The notes: generated from the sequence alone by a model not told the origin. A DNA stretch of 64,000 nt from Caulobacter rhizosphaerae (GCF_010977555.1 NZ_CP048815.1:558001-622000), one strand, 5' to 3'; counted from the stretch's first letter, positions 44,726-53,603 are shown. Program-made: numbers and translations.

Positions 44726-45693
44726 TGGCCAAGATCCTGTTCCCCGCCGCCGCCTGCGTTCTCCTGCTGGCCGCCACGCCTGTCGCCGCGGCCGGCGGCT
44801 GGGGACGCGCCAAGCCCGCCGCCCCGCCTTCCGCCTTGCCGGCCAGCGCGCCGGCGGCCGATCCGGCGACCCGCGAGGCGACAGCGCTGGCGATCGAGAC
44901 CGCCCTGGCCGAGGATCGCCTTGTGGACGCCTCCAGCCTGCTCGGCCAGGCCCTGACCGCCAACGGCGGCGATCCGCGCCTGCTGACGCTGTTGGGCGAG
45001 ACGTGCCTGGCGCGAGGCGACGCCCAGGCCGCCCTGGCGACCTTCGCCCGGGTTCCCGTCGGCGATCCCTCGGCCCCCCGAGCGCGGCAGGGCGAGGGGC
45101 TGGCCCTGTCGGCCCTGGGACGTTCGGACGCCGCGCTCCAGGCCCTGCACGCCGCCGTCGCCGGCGATCCTCGCCTCTGGCGCGCCTGGAACGGACTGGG
45201 CCGCGAATACGATCGACGCCACGACTGGCCGGCGGCCGAGGACGCCTACGCGCACGCCCTGGACGCTTCCGGACGCGACGCCCTGGCGCTCAACAATCGC
45301 GGCTATTCCCGGCTCCTGCAGGGCCGGTTGCCGGAGGCCTCGACCGATCTGGTCGCGGCGCTGGAAAAGAAGCCCGACCTGGCCGCCGCGCGGAACAACC
45401 TGCGCTTGGTCCTGGCGCTGCGGGGAGACTACGCCCGGGCCTCGTCGCGCGGCGCTGGCGGCGACGATCCCGCGGCCTTGCTCAACAACGCCGGCTTCGC
45501 CGCCCTGTTGCGGGGCGACTACGACACCGCCGTCGCCCTGCTCGACCAGGCCGGAAAGGCGCGTAGCGTCTACTACGCCAGGGCCGGCGAGAACCGGCGT
45601 CTGGCCTTGAGCCTCAAGGCCCAGGACCAGCGCCTGGATGGGGCCGCGGCCGGAGCGCCGGCGGCGAGCGGGCAGGTCGGCCATGGAAACTGA
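44725..45693 (+). CDS. Secreted TPR-repeat protein of the Tad locus
   Basis: A 322-residue periplasmic protein with signal peptide (cleavage near VAA-A, about 20-22) and four to five TPR-like repeats (about 50-300; for example WRAWNGLGREYDRRHDWPAAEDAYAHALDASGRDALALNNRGYS region). It looks like a second TadD-type protein and probably works with it on secretin or pilus assembly. A GTG one codon earlier (44722) is another possible start. The 3' end overlaps cpaA by 11 nt. Confidence 0.87.
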   Translation: MAKILFPAAACVLLLAATPVAAAGGWGRAKPAAPPSALPASAPAADPATREATALAIETALAEDRLVDASSLLGQALTANGGDPRLLTLLGETCLARGDAQAALATFARVPVGDPSAPRARQGEGLALSALGRSDAALQALHAAVAGDPRLWRAWNGLGREYDRRHDWPAAEDAYAHALDASGRDALALNNRGYSRLLQGRLPEASTDLVAALEKKPDLAAARNNLRLVLALRGDYARASSRGAGGDDPAALLNNAGFAALLRGDYDTAVALLDQAGKARSVYYARAGENRRLALSLKAQDQRLDGAAAGAPAASGQVGHGN

Positions 45694-46201
45694 TTACGGA
45701 CGCCTGATCTGGGCGGGCGCCTATGCCGGCTTGCTGCTCATCGCGGCCGGCAGCGACGCCTGGAGCCGCCGGATCCCCAACTGGTCGGTGCTGGCCATGG
45801 CCGGCCTGTTCCTGGTCGGCCTGCCGTTCGGCTGGCCGGTCGCCTCCTGGGCCGCTTGCTTGGGCGCCATGGCTCTGGCCCTGGCGATCGGATTTCCCAT
45901 GTTCGCGGCCCGGCTGGTGGGCGCGGGGGACGTCAAGCTGCTGGCCGCCGCCGCCCTTTTCATGGGCCTGGACCACCTGCTGCTCCTGTTCGTGGCCACC
46001 GCCATGGCGGGGGGCGCTCTGGCGCTGCTGGCTCTGACCGCGCGCCCCTACGCCCCGGCGCTGGCCGCCGCCGGCTGGCCCCGATTGCGCCCCGGTGTTC
46101 CCTACGGCGTCGCGATCGCCGCCGGCGCCATCTATGCGGGCTGGAATGCGGGCCTGTTCACGCTCACCCAGCACTTGGTCCGTATCGATCTGGGGCCCTG
46201 A
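45683..46201 (+). CDS. cpaA: Prepilin peptidase CpaA/TadV
   Basis: A 172-residue inner-membrane aspartyl protease that cleaves PilA and the TadE/TadF pseudopilins. The two catalytic aspartates are D25 (AAGSDAWSRRIPNW) and D83 in the GxGD motif (VGAGDVKLLAA). About five to six membrane helices are seen. In C. crescentus cpaA follows pilA; here it is the last gene of the run, as in some other Tad loci. ATG 45683 is within the end of the TPR gene. Confidence 0.95.
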   Translation: METDYGRLIWAGAYAGLLLIAAGSDAWSRRIPNWSVLAMAGLFLVGLPFGWPVASWAACLGAMALALAIGFPMFAARLVGAGDVKLLAAAALFMGLDHLLLLFVATAMAGGALALLALTARPYAPALAAAGWPRLRPGVPYGVAIAAGAIYAGWNAGLFTLTQHLVRIDLGP

Positions 46202-46480
46202 AACCAGCATACGGCTTTTGCGTACATGTATTCCTTTGAGGGAATTTCTCTCGGAAAGCGAGATGTTTTCAATCTGTATCACAACGATTGACTACCCAAT
46301 CCAGGGTACGATTGCAGTGAAGAAATAATATCAAATGCTCATAGGAGCGATCAAGGCGTGATGGATATAGAAGTATACAAAAAAGTGTAAATTACACTAC
46401 ACAACCGACGATTTACACCGGAAAGTACTTCAAGATAATCCGACAGGCCGCGATCGCACATAACAGCGTGGGCGCCGCAG
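46202..46480. other. AT-rich gap between the Tad locus and a LuxR-type gene
   Basis: No gene is seen in these 279 nt, which are much richer in A and T than the flanks. A perfect 15-bp dyad lies at 46384-46398, with a second TTACAC half-site near 46413. The promoter of the LuxR-type gene must lie here. Confidence 0.6.
46384..46398. promoter_or_regulatory. Perfect 15-bp dyad, candidate operator
   Basis: AGTGTAAATTACACT is an exact inverted repeat centred about 90 nt upstream of the LuxR-type gene at 46481. Its position suits autoregulation or control by the paired regulator at 57114. Confidence 0.45.
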
Positions 46481-47107
46481 ATGGGATTGATCAAGATGAT
46501 CGAGGTAGTGGATTCAGAAGTTGAGCGCGGCGTCTTCGAGGCGCACGTGGCCAACGCCATCCTCAACCTGGTGAACTTCGGCGTGATCGTCGCCGACAGC
46601 GAGGGCTGCGTCTACGCCGCCAACGACCTGGCCTGGAGCTATGTCCAGCATGGCGACGGCCTGGGCGAAAAGGGCGGCCTGCTGAACGCCGAGAACGACT
46701 TCGAGGCCGAAGGGCTCCGCAGCCGGATCGCCAGCGCGGTCCGTCAGGGACGCCCCGGCGCCATGCTGGTGCACCGCTCGCGCAGCCAGAAGCCGCTGGT
46801 GCTGTTGATCGAGCCCTTCAGCACCGACGACAGCAATTTCCGCTGCGCCCTGATCACCGTGCGCGAGGTGGGGCGATCCTCGGTCCACGCGGTCGAGCGG
46901 GCCCGGATGATGTTCAATTTCTCGCCCGCCGAAGCCGAGATCGTTTCTCGGGTCGCCCAGGGCCGCGAGCCGTCCGAAATCGCCGCGGAGCGCGGCGTCA
47001 GCATCAATACTCTGCGGGTTCAGATGGCTTCGGCCATGGTCAAAGTCGGCGTTCACCGTCAAGCTGAGCTTGTCTCCGTACTTTCGTCAGCTGACGTACT
47101 GGAGTGA
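46481..47107 (+). CDS. LuxR-type regulator with PAS-like N-terminus
   Basis: A 208-residue regulator. Residues 20-135 look PAS-like (NFGVIVADSEGCVYAANDLA and VLLIEPFSTDDSNFRCALITVREV), and a LuxR helix-turn-helix occupies about 148-200 (FSPAEAEIVSRVAQG, then INTLRVQMASAMVKVGV). There is no receiver domain or phosphorylation site, so it responds through the PAS-like part or by abundance. It sits between the Tad and chaperone-usher loci and has the same layout as the protein at 57114-57695. ATG 46481 or 46496 could start it. Confidence 0.9.
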   Translation: MGLIKMIEVVDSEVERGVFEAHVANAILNLVNFGVIVADSEGCVYAANDLAWSYVQHGDGLGEKGGLLNAENDFEAEGLRSRIASAVRQGRPGAMLVHRSRSQKPLVLLIEPFSTDDSNFRCALITVREVGRSSVHAVERARMMFNFSPAEAEIVSRVAQGREPSEIAAERGVSINTLRVQMASAMVKVGVHRQAELVSVLSSADVLE

Positions 47108-47576
47108 TTGATAAATTTCCGTGATTTATTTCCCCGATTAACAAAGCTGCATTATTGGTCGCCGCTGAATAGATGGTAATATTACTTTGTCGCCAGATGA
47201 AAGCCCTCCCGGTATAGTCTGCAGCGATATGACCGGCTCACCGATGTGGTCCGCAACGTCATCGGTGAACTCCAGCGGCTCCGCCCGCCGAGCGTCGGAT
47301 CGAGGTTCAGCACCCCCACCGCCTCGATCCGGCGCCGGTCGATCCGCCAGCAGCTATGAATTGCAGGGGGATTCTCATTCTTGCCTTTCCAGCAATCCTC
47401 TATGCAAGCATAGTAAGAATGTATTATGCCGATTTGACTACTGACTCATATTTACTCTATATTTAATTGCGACATTCTATCATCCTTATTAGGAAATCTG
47501 TTTACCATGCCTTATGGTGTGCTGCTTAACCCTCGCGCTGGATGATCTCCCATCATCTTCTCTCTCGGGGTTTGCA
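47108..47576. other. Mixed-composition intergenic region
   Basis: AT-rich ends enclose a GC-rich block at about 47210-47360 that codes for no recognisable protein in any frame and may be a gene remnant. GTAATATTAC is a small palindrome near 47173. TTGACT at 47434 and CTATAT at 47457 with 17-nt spacing could be a sigma-70-like promoter for the 47577 gene. Confidence 0.45.
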
Positions 47577-47981
47577 ATGCGCACGAAGATTTTCATGGCC
47601 GCCATGGCCTTCCTCGGTCTCGCCTCCAGCGCGATCGCCGCGCCCAGCAGCTACGAGCTCCGCCTCGAGGGCCATGTGCCGGTGATCTGCCGCGTGGACC
47701 TGCAGGCCAGCAGCGCCTCGGCCGACCAGGCCACCGACCTCGGCAAGATGACCGAGTTCTGCAACAGCGCCGCGGGCTACGATGTCTGGCTGTCGCACGC
47801 CCAGGGCCTGAGCGGCGCCGCGGTCTATGTCGACGGGCAGAAGATCCAGCTGTCGGCCTCGGGCCAGACCCTGATCAGTCATTCGGCGACCGCGGCCTCG
47901 CGCTCGCACGTGCTGCGCCTGGAGCCCGGCGCCGACGCCGGCCAGGTCGGCGACCTGTCGCTGCGCATCACCGCCCTCTGA
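47577..47981 (+). CDS. Small secreted protein related to chaperone-usher (SCPU-type) subunits
   Basis: A 134-residue exported protein with signal peptide (cleavage near AIAA-P, about 21). The mature part has a cysteine pair placed as in the seven subunits of the neighbouring operon: first in VICRVDL, second in the motif FCNSAAGYDVW, matching CN motifs such as VCNSAHRLVV and VCNYAHQIVL there. It is shorter (134 against about 190). I read it as an orphan subunit or subunit-like capping protein. It faces the operon's last gene across a shared hairpin terminator. Confidence 0.8.
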   Translation: MRTKIFMAAMAFLGLASSAIAAPSSYELRLEGHVPVICRVDLQASSASADQATDLGKMTEFCNSAAGYDVWLSHAQGLSGAAVYVDGQKIQLSASGQTLISHSATAASRSHVLRLEPGADAGQVGDLSLRITAL

Positions 47982-48019
47982 GACGTCGCGCCCTGGCAGG
48001 CGTCCGCCACCGACAGGAA

Positions 48020-48050
48020 GAACCCCGCCGGACCAGGTCCGGCGGGGTTC
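48020..48050. terminator. Bidirectional terminator between converging pilus genes
   Basis: GAACCCCGCCGGACC and its exact complement around a single central A form a 15-bp stem. It lies between the 47577 gene and the terminal adhesin gene at 48079, which converge. A short TTC-rich run follows on the minus strand. Confidence 0.8.
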
Positions 48051-48078
48051 AGTTGGCGATCGCCGCCGCGGGAACGAA

Positions 48079-49068
48079 CTACATGCAAGCCACGGGCGTC
48101 GTCGCTGGCGGCACGGCAAGAGGGGTCACCGTGACGGTCAGGATGTCCTGGTAGTTGGGCGCCGGGGCCTTGCCGGCGCCGCCCTCCAGGAGGGTGGGGG
48201 TGATGGCCAGATACTGGCCGCCCAGGCCGGCCCGTTGACACGTCACCGTGCTGAAGGTCGGCGAGGCGTTCGATCGTGTCTGGCCCAGGAAGTCCAGCTG
48301 GTAGGGGATCCGCTGGTTGGCCGTGGCCAGGTTGCCGCCGGGATAGGTCATCCGGAACTGGTTGGCCGAGGTCAGGGCCACCGAATAGGGACCCGAGCTG
48401 GCCACCCGCACATTGCCCGTCCGCTGCTTGACCGAGTTGGGGGTCGAGGGCAGGGCGGCGGTCGTCAGCGCGCCGATCTCGCCGAAGTCCAGGGCCGGGC
48501 CGACGAAGCTGGCCTGCAGGGCGCTGAGCACATTGATCCGGATGTCCAGCGAGTTGGGCACCACGCCGGATTCGTCGGCCGCCCCGCCGGTGCGCTTGCA
48601 GTAGTATTTCTGGTCGACGAACAGGTCGGTGGTTCCCGCCGCCAGGTCCGCGCCGCTGGGCACGGTGATCGTCACGGCGAAGGTCTTGACGTCGGGCTGG
48701 CCGACGCCGCCGAAGTTCAGCTCGACCTCGTTGGGATTGGTGTTGTTGGGGTCCAGCACGTGGCCGGGCGGGTTTTCCAGGATCTGGCCGCCGGTCGAGG
48801 TCTGGACGATCGCCAGGCTGGCCGGCGTGTCGGGACGGCGCAGGTAGATGAAATCGACCTCCTGCGTCTTCTTGCCGCCCACGGCCGGCGGGCGGCGGGC
48901 CGTGATCGTCAGAGTCTGGACCGTCGTGCCGCTGGGATTGAACGGGTCGAAACTGCCCGACAGCACCACCGGGTCGAAGATCACGCACTGGGCCTGGACC
49001 GCGTGGGCGGTCAACGAGGCCGCGCCGGCGGCGAGCCCCAGGATCAGCATGCTGATGCCGCGTTTCAT
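48079..49068 (-). CDS. Chaperone-usher pilus tip adhesin-like subunit (CsuE position)
   Basis: A 329-residue secreted protein, the last gene of the chaperone-usher operon, where Csu-type systems encode the two-domain tip adhesin. It has a signal peptide (cleavage near VQA-Q, about 26) and a first domain with CVIFDPVVLSG and a later Cys pair (YYCKRT). A C-terminal SCPU-like domain (about 185-329) contains FGEIGAL and ends in VACM. Its ATG is one base after the usher stop, so translation is coupled. Ligand unknown; the role is inferred from position and two-domain size. Confidence 0.87.
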   Translation of the reverse strand: MKRGISMLILGLAAGAASLTAHAVQAQCVIFDPVVLSGSFDPFNPSGTTVQTLTITARRPPAVGGKKTQEVDFIYLRRPDTPASLAIVQTSTGGQILENPPGHVLDPNNTNPNEVELNFGGVGQPDVKTFAVTITVPSGADLAAGTTDLFVDQKYYCKRTGGAADESGVVPNSLDIRINVLSALQASFVGPALDFGEIGALTTAALPSTPNSVKQRTGNVRVASSGPYSVALTSANQFRMTYPGGNLATANQRIPYQLDFLGQTRSNASPTFSTVTCQRAGLGGQYLAITPTLLEGGAGKAPAPNYQDILTVTVTPLAVPPATTPVACM

Positions 49069-49069
49069 G

Positions 49070-51604
49070 TCAGCCTCCCGAGGCGCTGGGCTTGAGGTCG
49101 CCGGCCTTGACGAAACCCTCCGCGCTGGCGGGGACGTCGAGGAAATAGACGGTGGGGGGCGTGGTCCCCATCTCGATCCGCCAGCGACCCGGGCGCAGGC
49201 CCGAGGCGCCGAAGCGGCCGGTTCGGTTGGTGAACAGCACCACCGGCGGCTGGCCGGGCTTGGCCACCTCCGTGGCACCGCCGGCGATCAGGGCCAGGGG
49301 CTGGCCGTCGCCGTCCAGCAGCCGGCCGATCGCGGTGATCGAATAGTCCGACCCCACCACCAGCCGGTAGCCCGATCGATACGGCGGGAACATCCGGAAC
49401 GAGCCTGAGCCGAGATCGTAGCCGGCCGGCGCGTTGGGGGCGTCCACCGTGATGGTCCGTTCGGCATAGGCGCTGAGGTTGGTCTCCAGCGCCGTGCCCA
49501 GGGCTCCGGTGTTGGCGGTGTAGCCGAACGGGGTCGGGTTCACGGTGACGTCGGCGCCCTTCAGGCTCTTGTGGCCCTCGACGATCGCGAAGCTGTCATA
49601 GATCGGACGCCCGACCGAGACCGCGCCGTCGGCGAAGCCCAGGGACGTGCCGACCCGCAGAGAGGTGCGGCCGTTGTCCGGGCCGTCGAACGCCGTGAAG
49701 TGCGACAGGCCCAGCTCGGCGCGGTTGGCGATGTAGTTCAGGCTGCCGTTGAACGCCGCGTCGGTCGGCGAGCGCGAAACCTCGCCATAGGCGTTGTAAG
49801 AGCCTACCCCCTGGCCGTGCAGGGTCTGGTAGACGAGCCGCGCGCGGTCGTCGCGGCCGTCATATTCGGCCCTGAGGCTGGAATTGTTGGAGAACTGCCA
49901 GGACAGCGAGATGAACGCAGTGGTCTCGCGCCGTCCGGGGACGTCATCGTACATCAGGTTGGCGGTCAGGGCCAAGTTCGAGGTCAGGCGATAGCCCATG
50001 CCGGCCCGGTAGGAACTGGAGTCGGCGAAGTTGTCGCGGCCATGCGAATAACGGCCGTCGAAACTGGCGTAGATCGCGTCGCTGAAGGCGTGCGAATAGC
50101 CGACTCCCAGCTCGTAGGCGTAGCGGTTGTCGGGGATGAAGGTCCCCACCGGTCCGAACTCGCGGCTGCGGCTCTCGAACGACAGGTTCAGGGCGTCGGC
50201 GCGACCGCCGGCGAACTGGAACAGGCGCTGCAGGGTGACGGTCGTCGCATAGCCCGAGCCGAAGCCGTCGATGTGAGACAGGGCGAAGTCGACGCCCAGC
50301 GTCCCCACCGGCAGGCCGAACAGGCCTTCGAACCCGGCCATGACGGTGTCCTCGTCGCCTTGGCCGTTGACCCCCAGGGTCACCCGATCGGTGATGCCCC
50401 GCCGATAGAACCCGCTGAAGGTGAAGTTCTGGGTGTAGTCGGGCCCGTCGGCCAGCAGCGGCGCCTTGACGCCGGCATAGGCGCCGAACTCCGACAGGCC
50501 CGGATCCAGCTGGGCGCGATCGAAGAAGACGTTGAACTGCAGCACCTCCCGCCGTCCGGTGTCGTCCTCGACCACCAGGCGCACGTCGTTCGAGCCTTGG
50601 GCGAACGGGAAGTCGCGCACGTTGTAGCGGCCTGGATCCAGGTGCAGCCGACGGGTCAGTTGGTTGTTGAGGATCACGCTGACGTCCGACGGCCGCGCCA
50701 GGGTGAAGCTCTCCCGGCCGCGGGGCCGGGCGATCGTCTGCGGGGCCAGCACGCTGTAGGAGCGGAAGACCGAGATCCCGGCGACGTCCGGCGCCGACTG
50801 GAAGCCGCGGCTGGTGGCCTGCAGGTCGCCGAACGTCCAGCGGGCGGTGTGTTTCAGGTCGTCATAGACGACGCGGGTGCCCAGTCGCTGGTAGTCGTTG
50901 CGCCCACCCGGCTGCCAGACCGCCTCGTTCTCCAGCACCAGGCCGCTCAGGCGGATGGCGCTGTCGAGCAGGAAGGTCGGGTCGCCCAGCCCGTTGTCGA
51001 CGCCCTGCTCCACATAGTCGACCGAACCGCGGACGTTCAGGTATCCGCTGAAGCCGGCCGGCGGGGTGAAGCTGCCCAGGCCCACATGGTCCATGGGGGT
51101 GACCTGCAGGCTGCGCACGGCCTTCAGCTCGGCCGGGATGTTGATCCGCAGCTCCAGGGCCTTGGGGTCGTAGGTCATTTGCAGCTGGGCGCGGGTGACG
51201 GCCTCGGGCCCGACCAGGGCGCGGCCGTTGAAGGCTGAGCGAAGGGCGGCCACCGAGGCGGCGTCCAGCACCGGAGCTAGCAGGCCCAGCAACCGCTCGG
51301 ACGGCATCGATAGTTGGCCGTCCGCCGAGATCGTTAGCGGCATGTCGCCCAGGTAGAAGTCCCCGTCCTTCAGCGGGACCGTCAGGTTGACGTCGCGGCC
51401 CGTGGGGTTCAGCCGGCGCAGGGCGTCGGCGGAGGCGGGGCCGTTCGACGGGGTGGCCGTCGGTTCCTGCGCGAGCGCGAGGTACGGGATCGGTTCGGCC
51501 AGGGCCGCGACCGGAGCCGCGGCCGCGACCAGGCAGCCGGCGAGCAACCAGCGCCGATAGGCGCGGGTCCTAGCGCCCTTCGTCGGATGAGAATTGAGCC
51601 TCAA
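49070..51604 (-). CDS. Outer-membrane usher (FimD/PapC family, archaic type)
   Basis: An 844-residue usher that forms the outer-membrane pore and assembles subunits into the fibre. A signal segment (about 20-37) is followed by the N-terminal chaperone-binding region (about 60-200), a long beta-barrel (GFYRRGITDRVTLGVNGQGDEDTVMAG, SFESRSREFGPVGTF) and a C-terminal domain (LFTNRTGRFGASGLRPGRW). DVSVILNNQLTRRLHLDPGRYNVRDFPFAQGSNDVRLVVEDD spans the usual middle region; parts of it are characteristic of ushers. It overlaps the chaperone gene by 35 nt. Confidence 0.94.
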   Translation of the reverse strand: MRLNSHPTKGARTRAYRRWLLAGCLVAAAAPVAALAEPIPYLALAQEPTATPSNGPASADALRRLNPTGRDVNLTVPLKDGDFYLGDMPLTISADGQLSMPSERLLGLLAPVLDAASVAALRSAFNGRALVGPEAVTRAQLQMTYDPKALELRINIPAELKAVRSLQVTPMDHVGLGSFTPPAGFSGYLNVRGSVDYVEQGVDNGLGDPTFLLDSAIRLSGLVLENEAVWQPGGRNDYQRLGTRVVYDDLKHTARWTFGDLQATSRGFQSAPDVAGISVFRSYSVLAPQTIARPRGRESFTLARPSDVSVILNNQLTRRLHLDPGRYNVRDFPFAQGSNDVRLVVEDDTGRREVLQFNVFFDRAQLDPGLSEFGAYAGVKAPLLADGPDYTQNFTFSGFYRRGITDRVTLGVNGQGDEDTVMAGFEGLFGLPVGTLGVDFALSHIDGFGSGYATTVTLQRLFQFAGGRADALNLSFESRSREFGPVGTFIPDNRYAYELGVGYSHAFSDAIYASFDGRYSHGRDNFADSSSYRAGMGYRLTSNLALTANLMYDDVPGRRETTAFISLSWQFSNNSSLRAEYDGRDDRARLVYQTLHGQGVGSYNAYGEVSRSPTDAAFNGSLNYIANRAELGLSHFTAFDGPDNGRTSLRVGTSLGFADGAVSVGRPIYDSFAIVEGHKSLKGADVTVNPTPFGYTANTGALGTALETNLSAYAERTITVDAPNAPAGYDLGSGSFRMFPPYRSGYRLVVGSDYSITAIGRLLDGDGQPLALIAGGATEVAKPGQPPVVLFTNRTGRFGASGLRPGRWRIEMGTTPPTVYFLDVPASAEGFVKAGDLKPSASGG

Positions 51605-52379
51605 GGGAGCCTCCTGCTGCCGCCGTCAGCGGCAGTTCGATGGGAACGGCGATCCGGCGCGTCTGGCCGGGGGCGATCAGGCCGAAGCCGATCGTCTGCT
51701 GGATCTCGGGGCCGGGGAGGGTTCGCTGGAAGACGACCTTTCCCGCGGCGTCCTTCTCGGTGATCTTCAGCCGTCCGCGGGACAGGTAGCCGTGGGTGTT
51801 GGACGTGTCGGCGACATAGACGATCGGGATCGGCTTGCCGTTGGCGTCGGCGCCGATCTCCGATTTCGACAGCGCCAGGTTCGGCTTGCCGCCGTTGGGG
51901 GCGACGCTGGCCAGGACCTGGAAGTTGTACAGGATCTGGATCGCCGACTGGCCCTCGGGCAGCTTCACCGGCATCTGGGCGACGGTGACGTAGTAGTGCT
52001 TGCTCTGCGCCAGGGCCGGGTCGCCGACCCACTGGATGCGGAACGACTGGGTCTCGCCGGGCTGGATCACCGCCTGGGGCGGAAAGATCAGCAGGTCGTT
52101 GGTCTGGGTGTCGCCCGGATGGGCGCCCTTGTCGTCGAAGGTCAGCTCCTCAGCGCGCAGCTCCACCGGCAACGGGTTGGCGAAGGTGTTCTGCACGGTC
52201 ACGATCTGCGACATGCCGCGCCCGGTGGGCTTGAGGTCGATGACGACCGGTTGGACGGTCATGGCCAGGGCGGCGCCGCCCAGCAAGGGCGTCCCCGTTC
52301 CGGCCGTTCCGGCCAGCGCCAGGCTGGCGGCGGCGACTGCTCCCAGCCAACGCTTGCGATGATTGTTCGAACGCAACAT
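51570..52379 (-). CDS. Periplasmic pilus chaperone (PapD-like)
   Basis: A 269-residue chaperone with an export signal (about 1-38) and two immunoglobulin-like domains. The first has FANPLPVELRAEEL and the donor G1-strand segment followed by SAIQILYNFQVLASVAP; the second runs to about 260. It holds subunits in the periplasm by donor-strand complementation and hands them to the usher. The sequence fits the archaic (Csu-like) branch. It lies 31 nt after the last subunit gene and overlaps the usher gene. Confidence 0.93.
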   Translation of the reverse strand: MLRSNNHRKRWLGAVAAASLALAGTAGTGTPLLGGAALAMTVQPVVIDLKPTGRGMSQIVTVQNTFANPLPVELRAEELTFDDKGAHPGDTQTNDLLIFPPQAVIQPGETQSFRIQWVGDPALAQSKHYYVTVAQMPVKLPEGQSAIQILYNFQVLASVAPNGGKPNLALSKSEIGADANGKPIPIVYVADTSNTHGYLSRGRLKITEKDAAGKVVFQRTLPGPEIQQTIGFGLIAPGQTRRIAVPIELPLTAAAGGSLEAQFSSDEGR

Positions 52380-52410
52380 GAGGGGTCCGCTCCTTGTGGT
52401 TCAGTTCGGT

Positions 52411-52992
52411 TCAGTTCGAGGCTTCGATCTCGACGACCAGCGTTCCCGCGTAGTCGCCGGCGACCATCGGCGCGCCCCCGCCGGTGATGTTGACAGTGAG
52501 GTTCATCAGCCCGGCCGCGCCGTTGGCGGTCTGCAGGCTGATGGGGGTGAGAGAGGTGCTGGGGCCGGTGGCGGTCAGCCCCGCCCAGTCGGCCGAAAGC
52601 TGGAAGCCCAGGCTGTCGCGGAAGCCGGCGGCCGGGGCCGGTCCTGCCGTGCGCGCCAGGCCGGCGCCGTCGGTGCGCACCACCAGGCGGTGGGCCGAGT
52701 TGCAGACCACGGGGAAGCCCAGGCTGATCACGGCGTCGCGCGGCTGGGCGGTCTGCGGATCGATGAACTGGGTGAAGCGCACCACGCCTTGGGCGCCCTG
52801 GGCGGTGAAGCTGGCGTTGGTCCCGGCGGCGCTCGACGGCGGCGACAGCACGCAGGCGCTGGGCGCGACGCCGAACAGGTCCAGGGTGTTGCTGGCCCGG
52901 TCTCCGGTCGAGGCGGTCTGGGCCTGGGCCGGGGCCGCCGCGCCGAGCGCGGCGCCGACGATGAAGGGGGCGAGGACGAGGGCGGCGTTCAT
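52411..52992 (-). CDS. SCPU-type pilus subunit 7 (nearest chaperone)
   Basis: A 193-residue secreted subunit with signal peptide (cleavage near AQA-Q, 23-25), first cysteine in SACVLSPP and second in PVVCNSAHRLVV. The C-terminus ends with AGDYAGTLVVEIEAS, the typical final strand of spore-coat-U-domain pilins used in donor-strand exchange. ATGA overlap with the upstream subunit gene. One of seven subunits in the operon. Confidence 0.88.
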   Translation of the reverse strand: MNAALVLAPFIVGAALGAAAPAQAQTASTGDRASNTLDLFGVAPSACVLSPPSSAAGTNASFTAQGAQGVVRFTQFIDPQTAQPRDAVISLGFPVVCNSAHRLVVRTDGAGLARTAGPAPAAGFRDSLGFQLSADWAGLTATGPSTSLTPISLQTANGAAGLMNLTVNITGGGAPMVAGDYAGTLVVEIEASN

Positions 52993-53603
52993 TGGGGTTC
53001 CACCGTCAGCCTGAGGGTGTCGCGATAAACGCCCGACACCAGCGGCGCATTGGTCTGCAGGTTCGTGGCCCCGGGCTGGATATCCAGCCGCAGGACGATG
53101 TCGCCGACGACCGGCTGGTCGACCGCCTGGGCGCTGTCGCGGAGTCGCCGGGCGCTGGCGTCGGCCTCGAAGGTGTTGGTGACCGGGCCCCAGATCAGGG
53201 TGGCGGTGTAGGGCACCCCGTCGCTGAAGCCGGTCGGCGCGGGCGTCAGTCCAAGCTCGGCGCGCCACAGGCCGTTGTTCTGGCTCTCCAGCACGATCTG
53301 GTGGGCGTAGTTGCAGACGGCCGCGAAGGTCACCTGGGCCGAGGCTGCGCGGGTCGACAGGGTGACCGGGTCGGTCAGGGCGTCGACCTCGAGGCTGGAG
53401 CCGTTCAGGGTCCGGAAATTGACCAGGGCGCCCGAGCTGAGCGTGGGAGCGGCGAGGGTGCAGACCTTCGGCACTCGGCCGCGCACCACCATCTCGCGGG
53501 TGTTGTCGTCGGTCTGGGCCCTGGCTAGCTGGCCCACCAGCAGCAGGGTGACGGCCGAGGCCGTGACCAGGGTGGCGACGGCGATGGATCGGGTGTCGCG
53601 CAT
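52989..53603 (-). CDS. SCPU-type pilus subunit 6
   Basis: A 204-residue secreted subunit: signal peptide (about 1-29, cleavage near ARA-Q), cysteines in KVCTLAAP and AAVCNYAHQIVL, and the final strand VSGVYRDTLRLTVEPQ. The FSDGVPYTATLIWG segment is shared with its neighbours. It overlaps the next gene by ATGA and follows the subunit 5 stop by 12 nt. Confidence 0.88.
   Translation of the reverse strand: MRDTRSIAVATLVTASAVTLLLVGQLARAQTDDNTREMVVRGRVPKVCTLAAPTLSSGALVNFRTLNGSSLEVDALTDPVTLSTRAASAQVTFAAVCNYAHQIVLESQNNGLWRAELGLTPAPTGFSDGVPYTATLIWGPVTNTFEADASARRLRDSAQAVDQPVVGDIVLRLDIQPGATNLQTNAPLVSGVYRDTLRLTVEPQ

Noticed and set aside
46481..47107. Treating the two LuxR-type proteins as two-component response regulators
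   Set aside because: Neither has a receiver domain with the acidic pair and phospho-Asp; their N-termini look PAS-like.
47187..47444. 85-codon plus-strand frame in the gap after the first LuxR-type gene
   Set aside because: Serine/proline-rich, no ribosome-binding site, crosses the border between GC-rich and AT-rich DNA. Not convincing as a gene.
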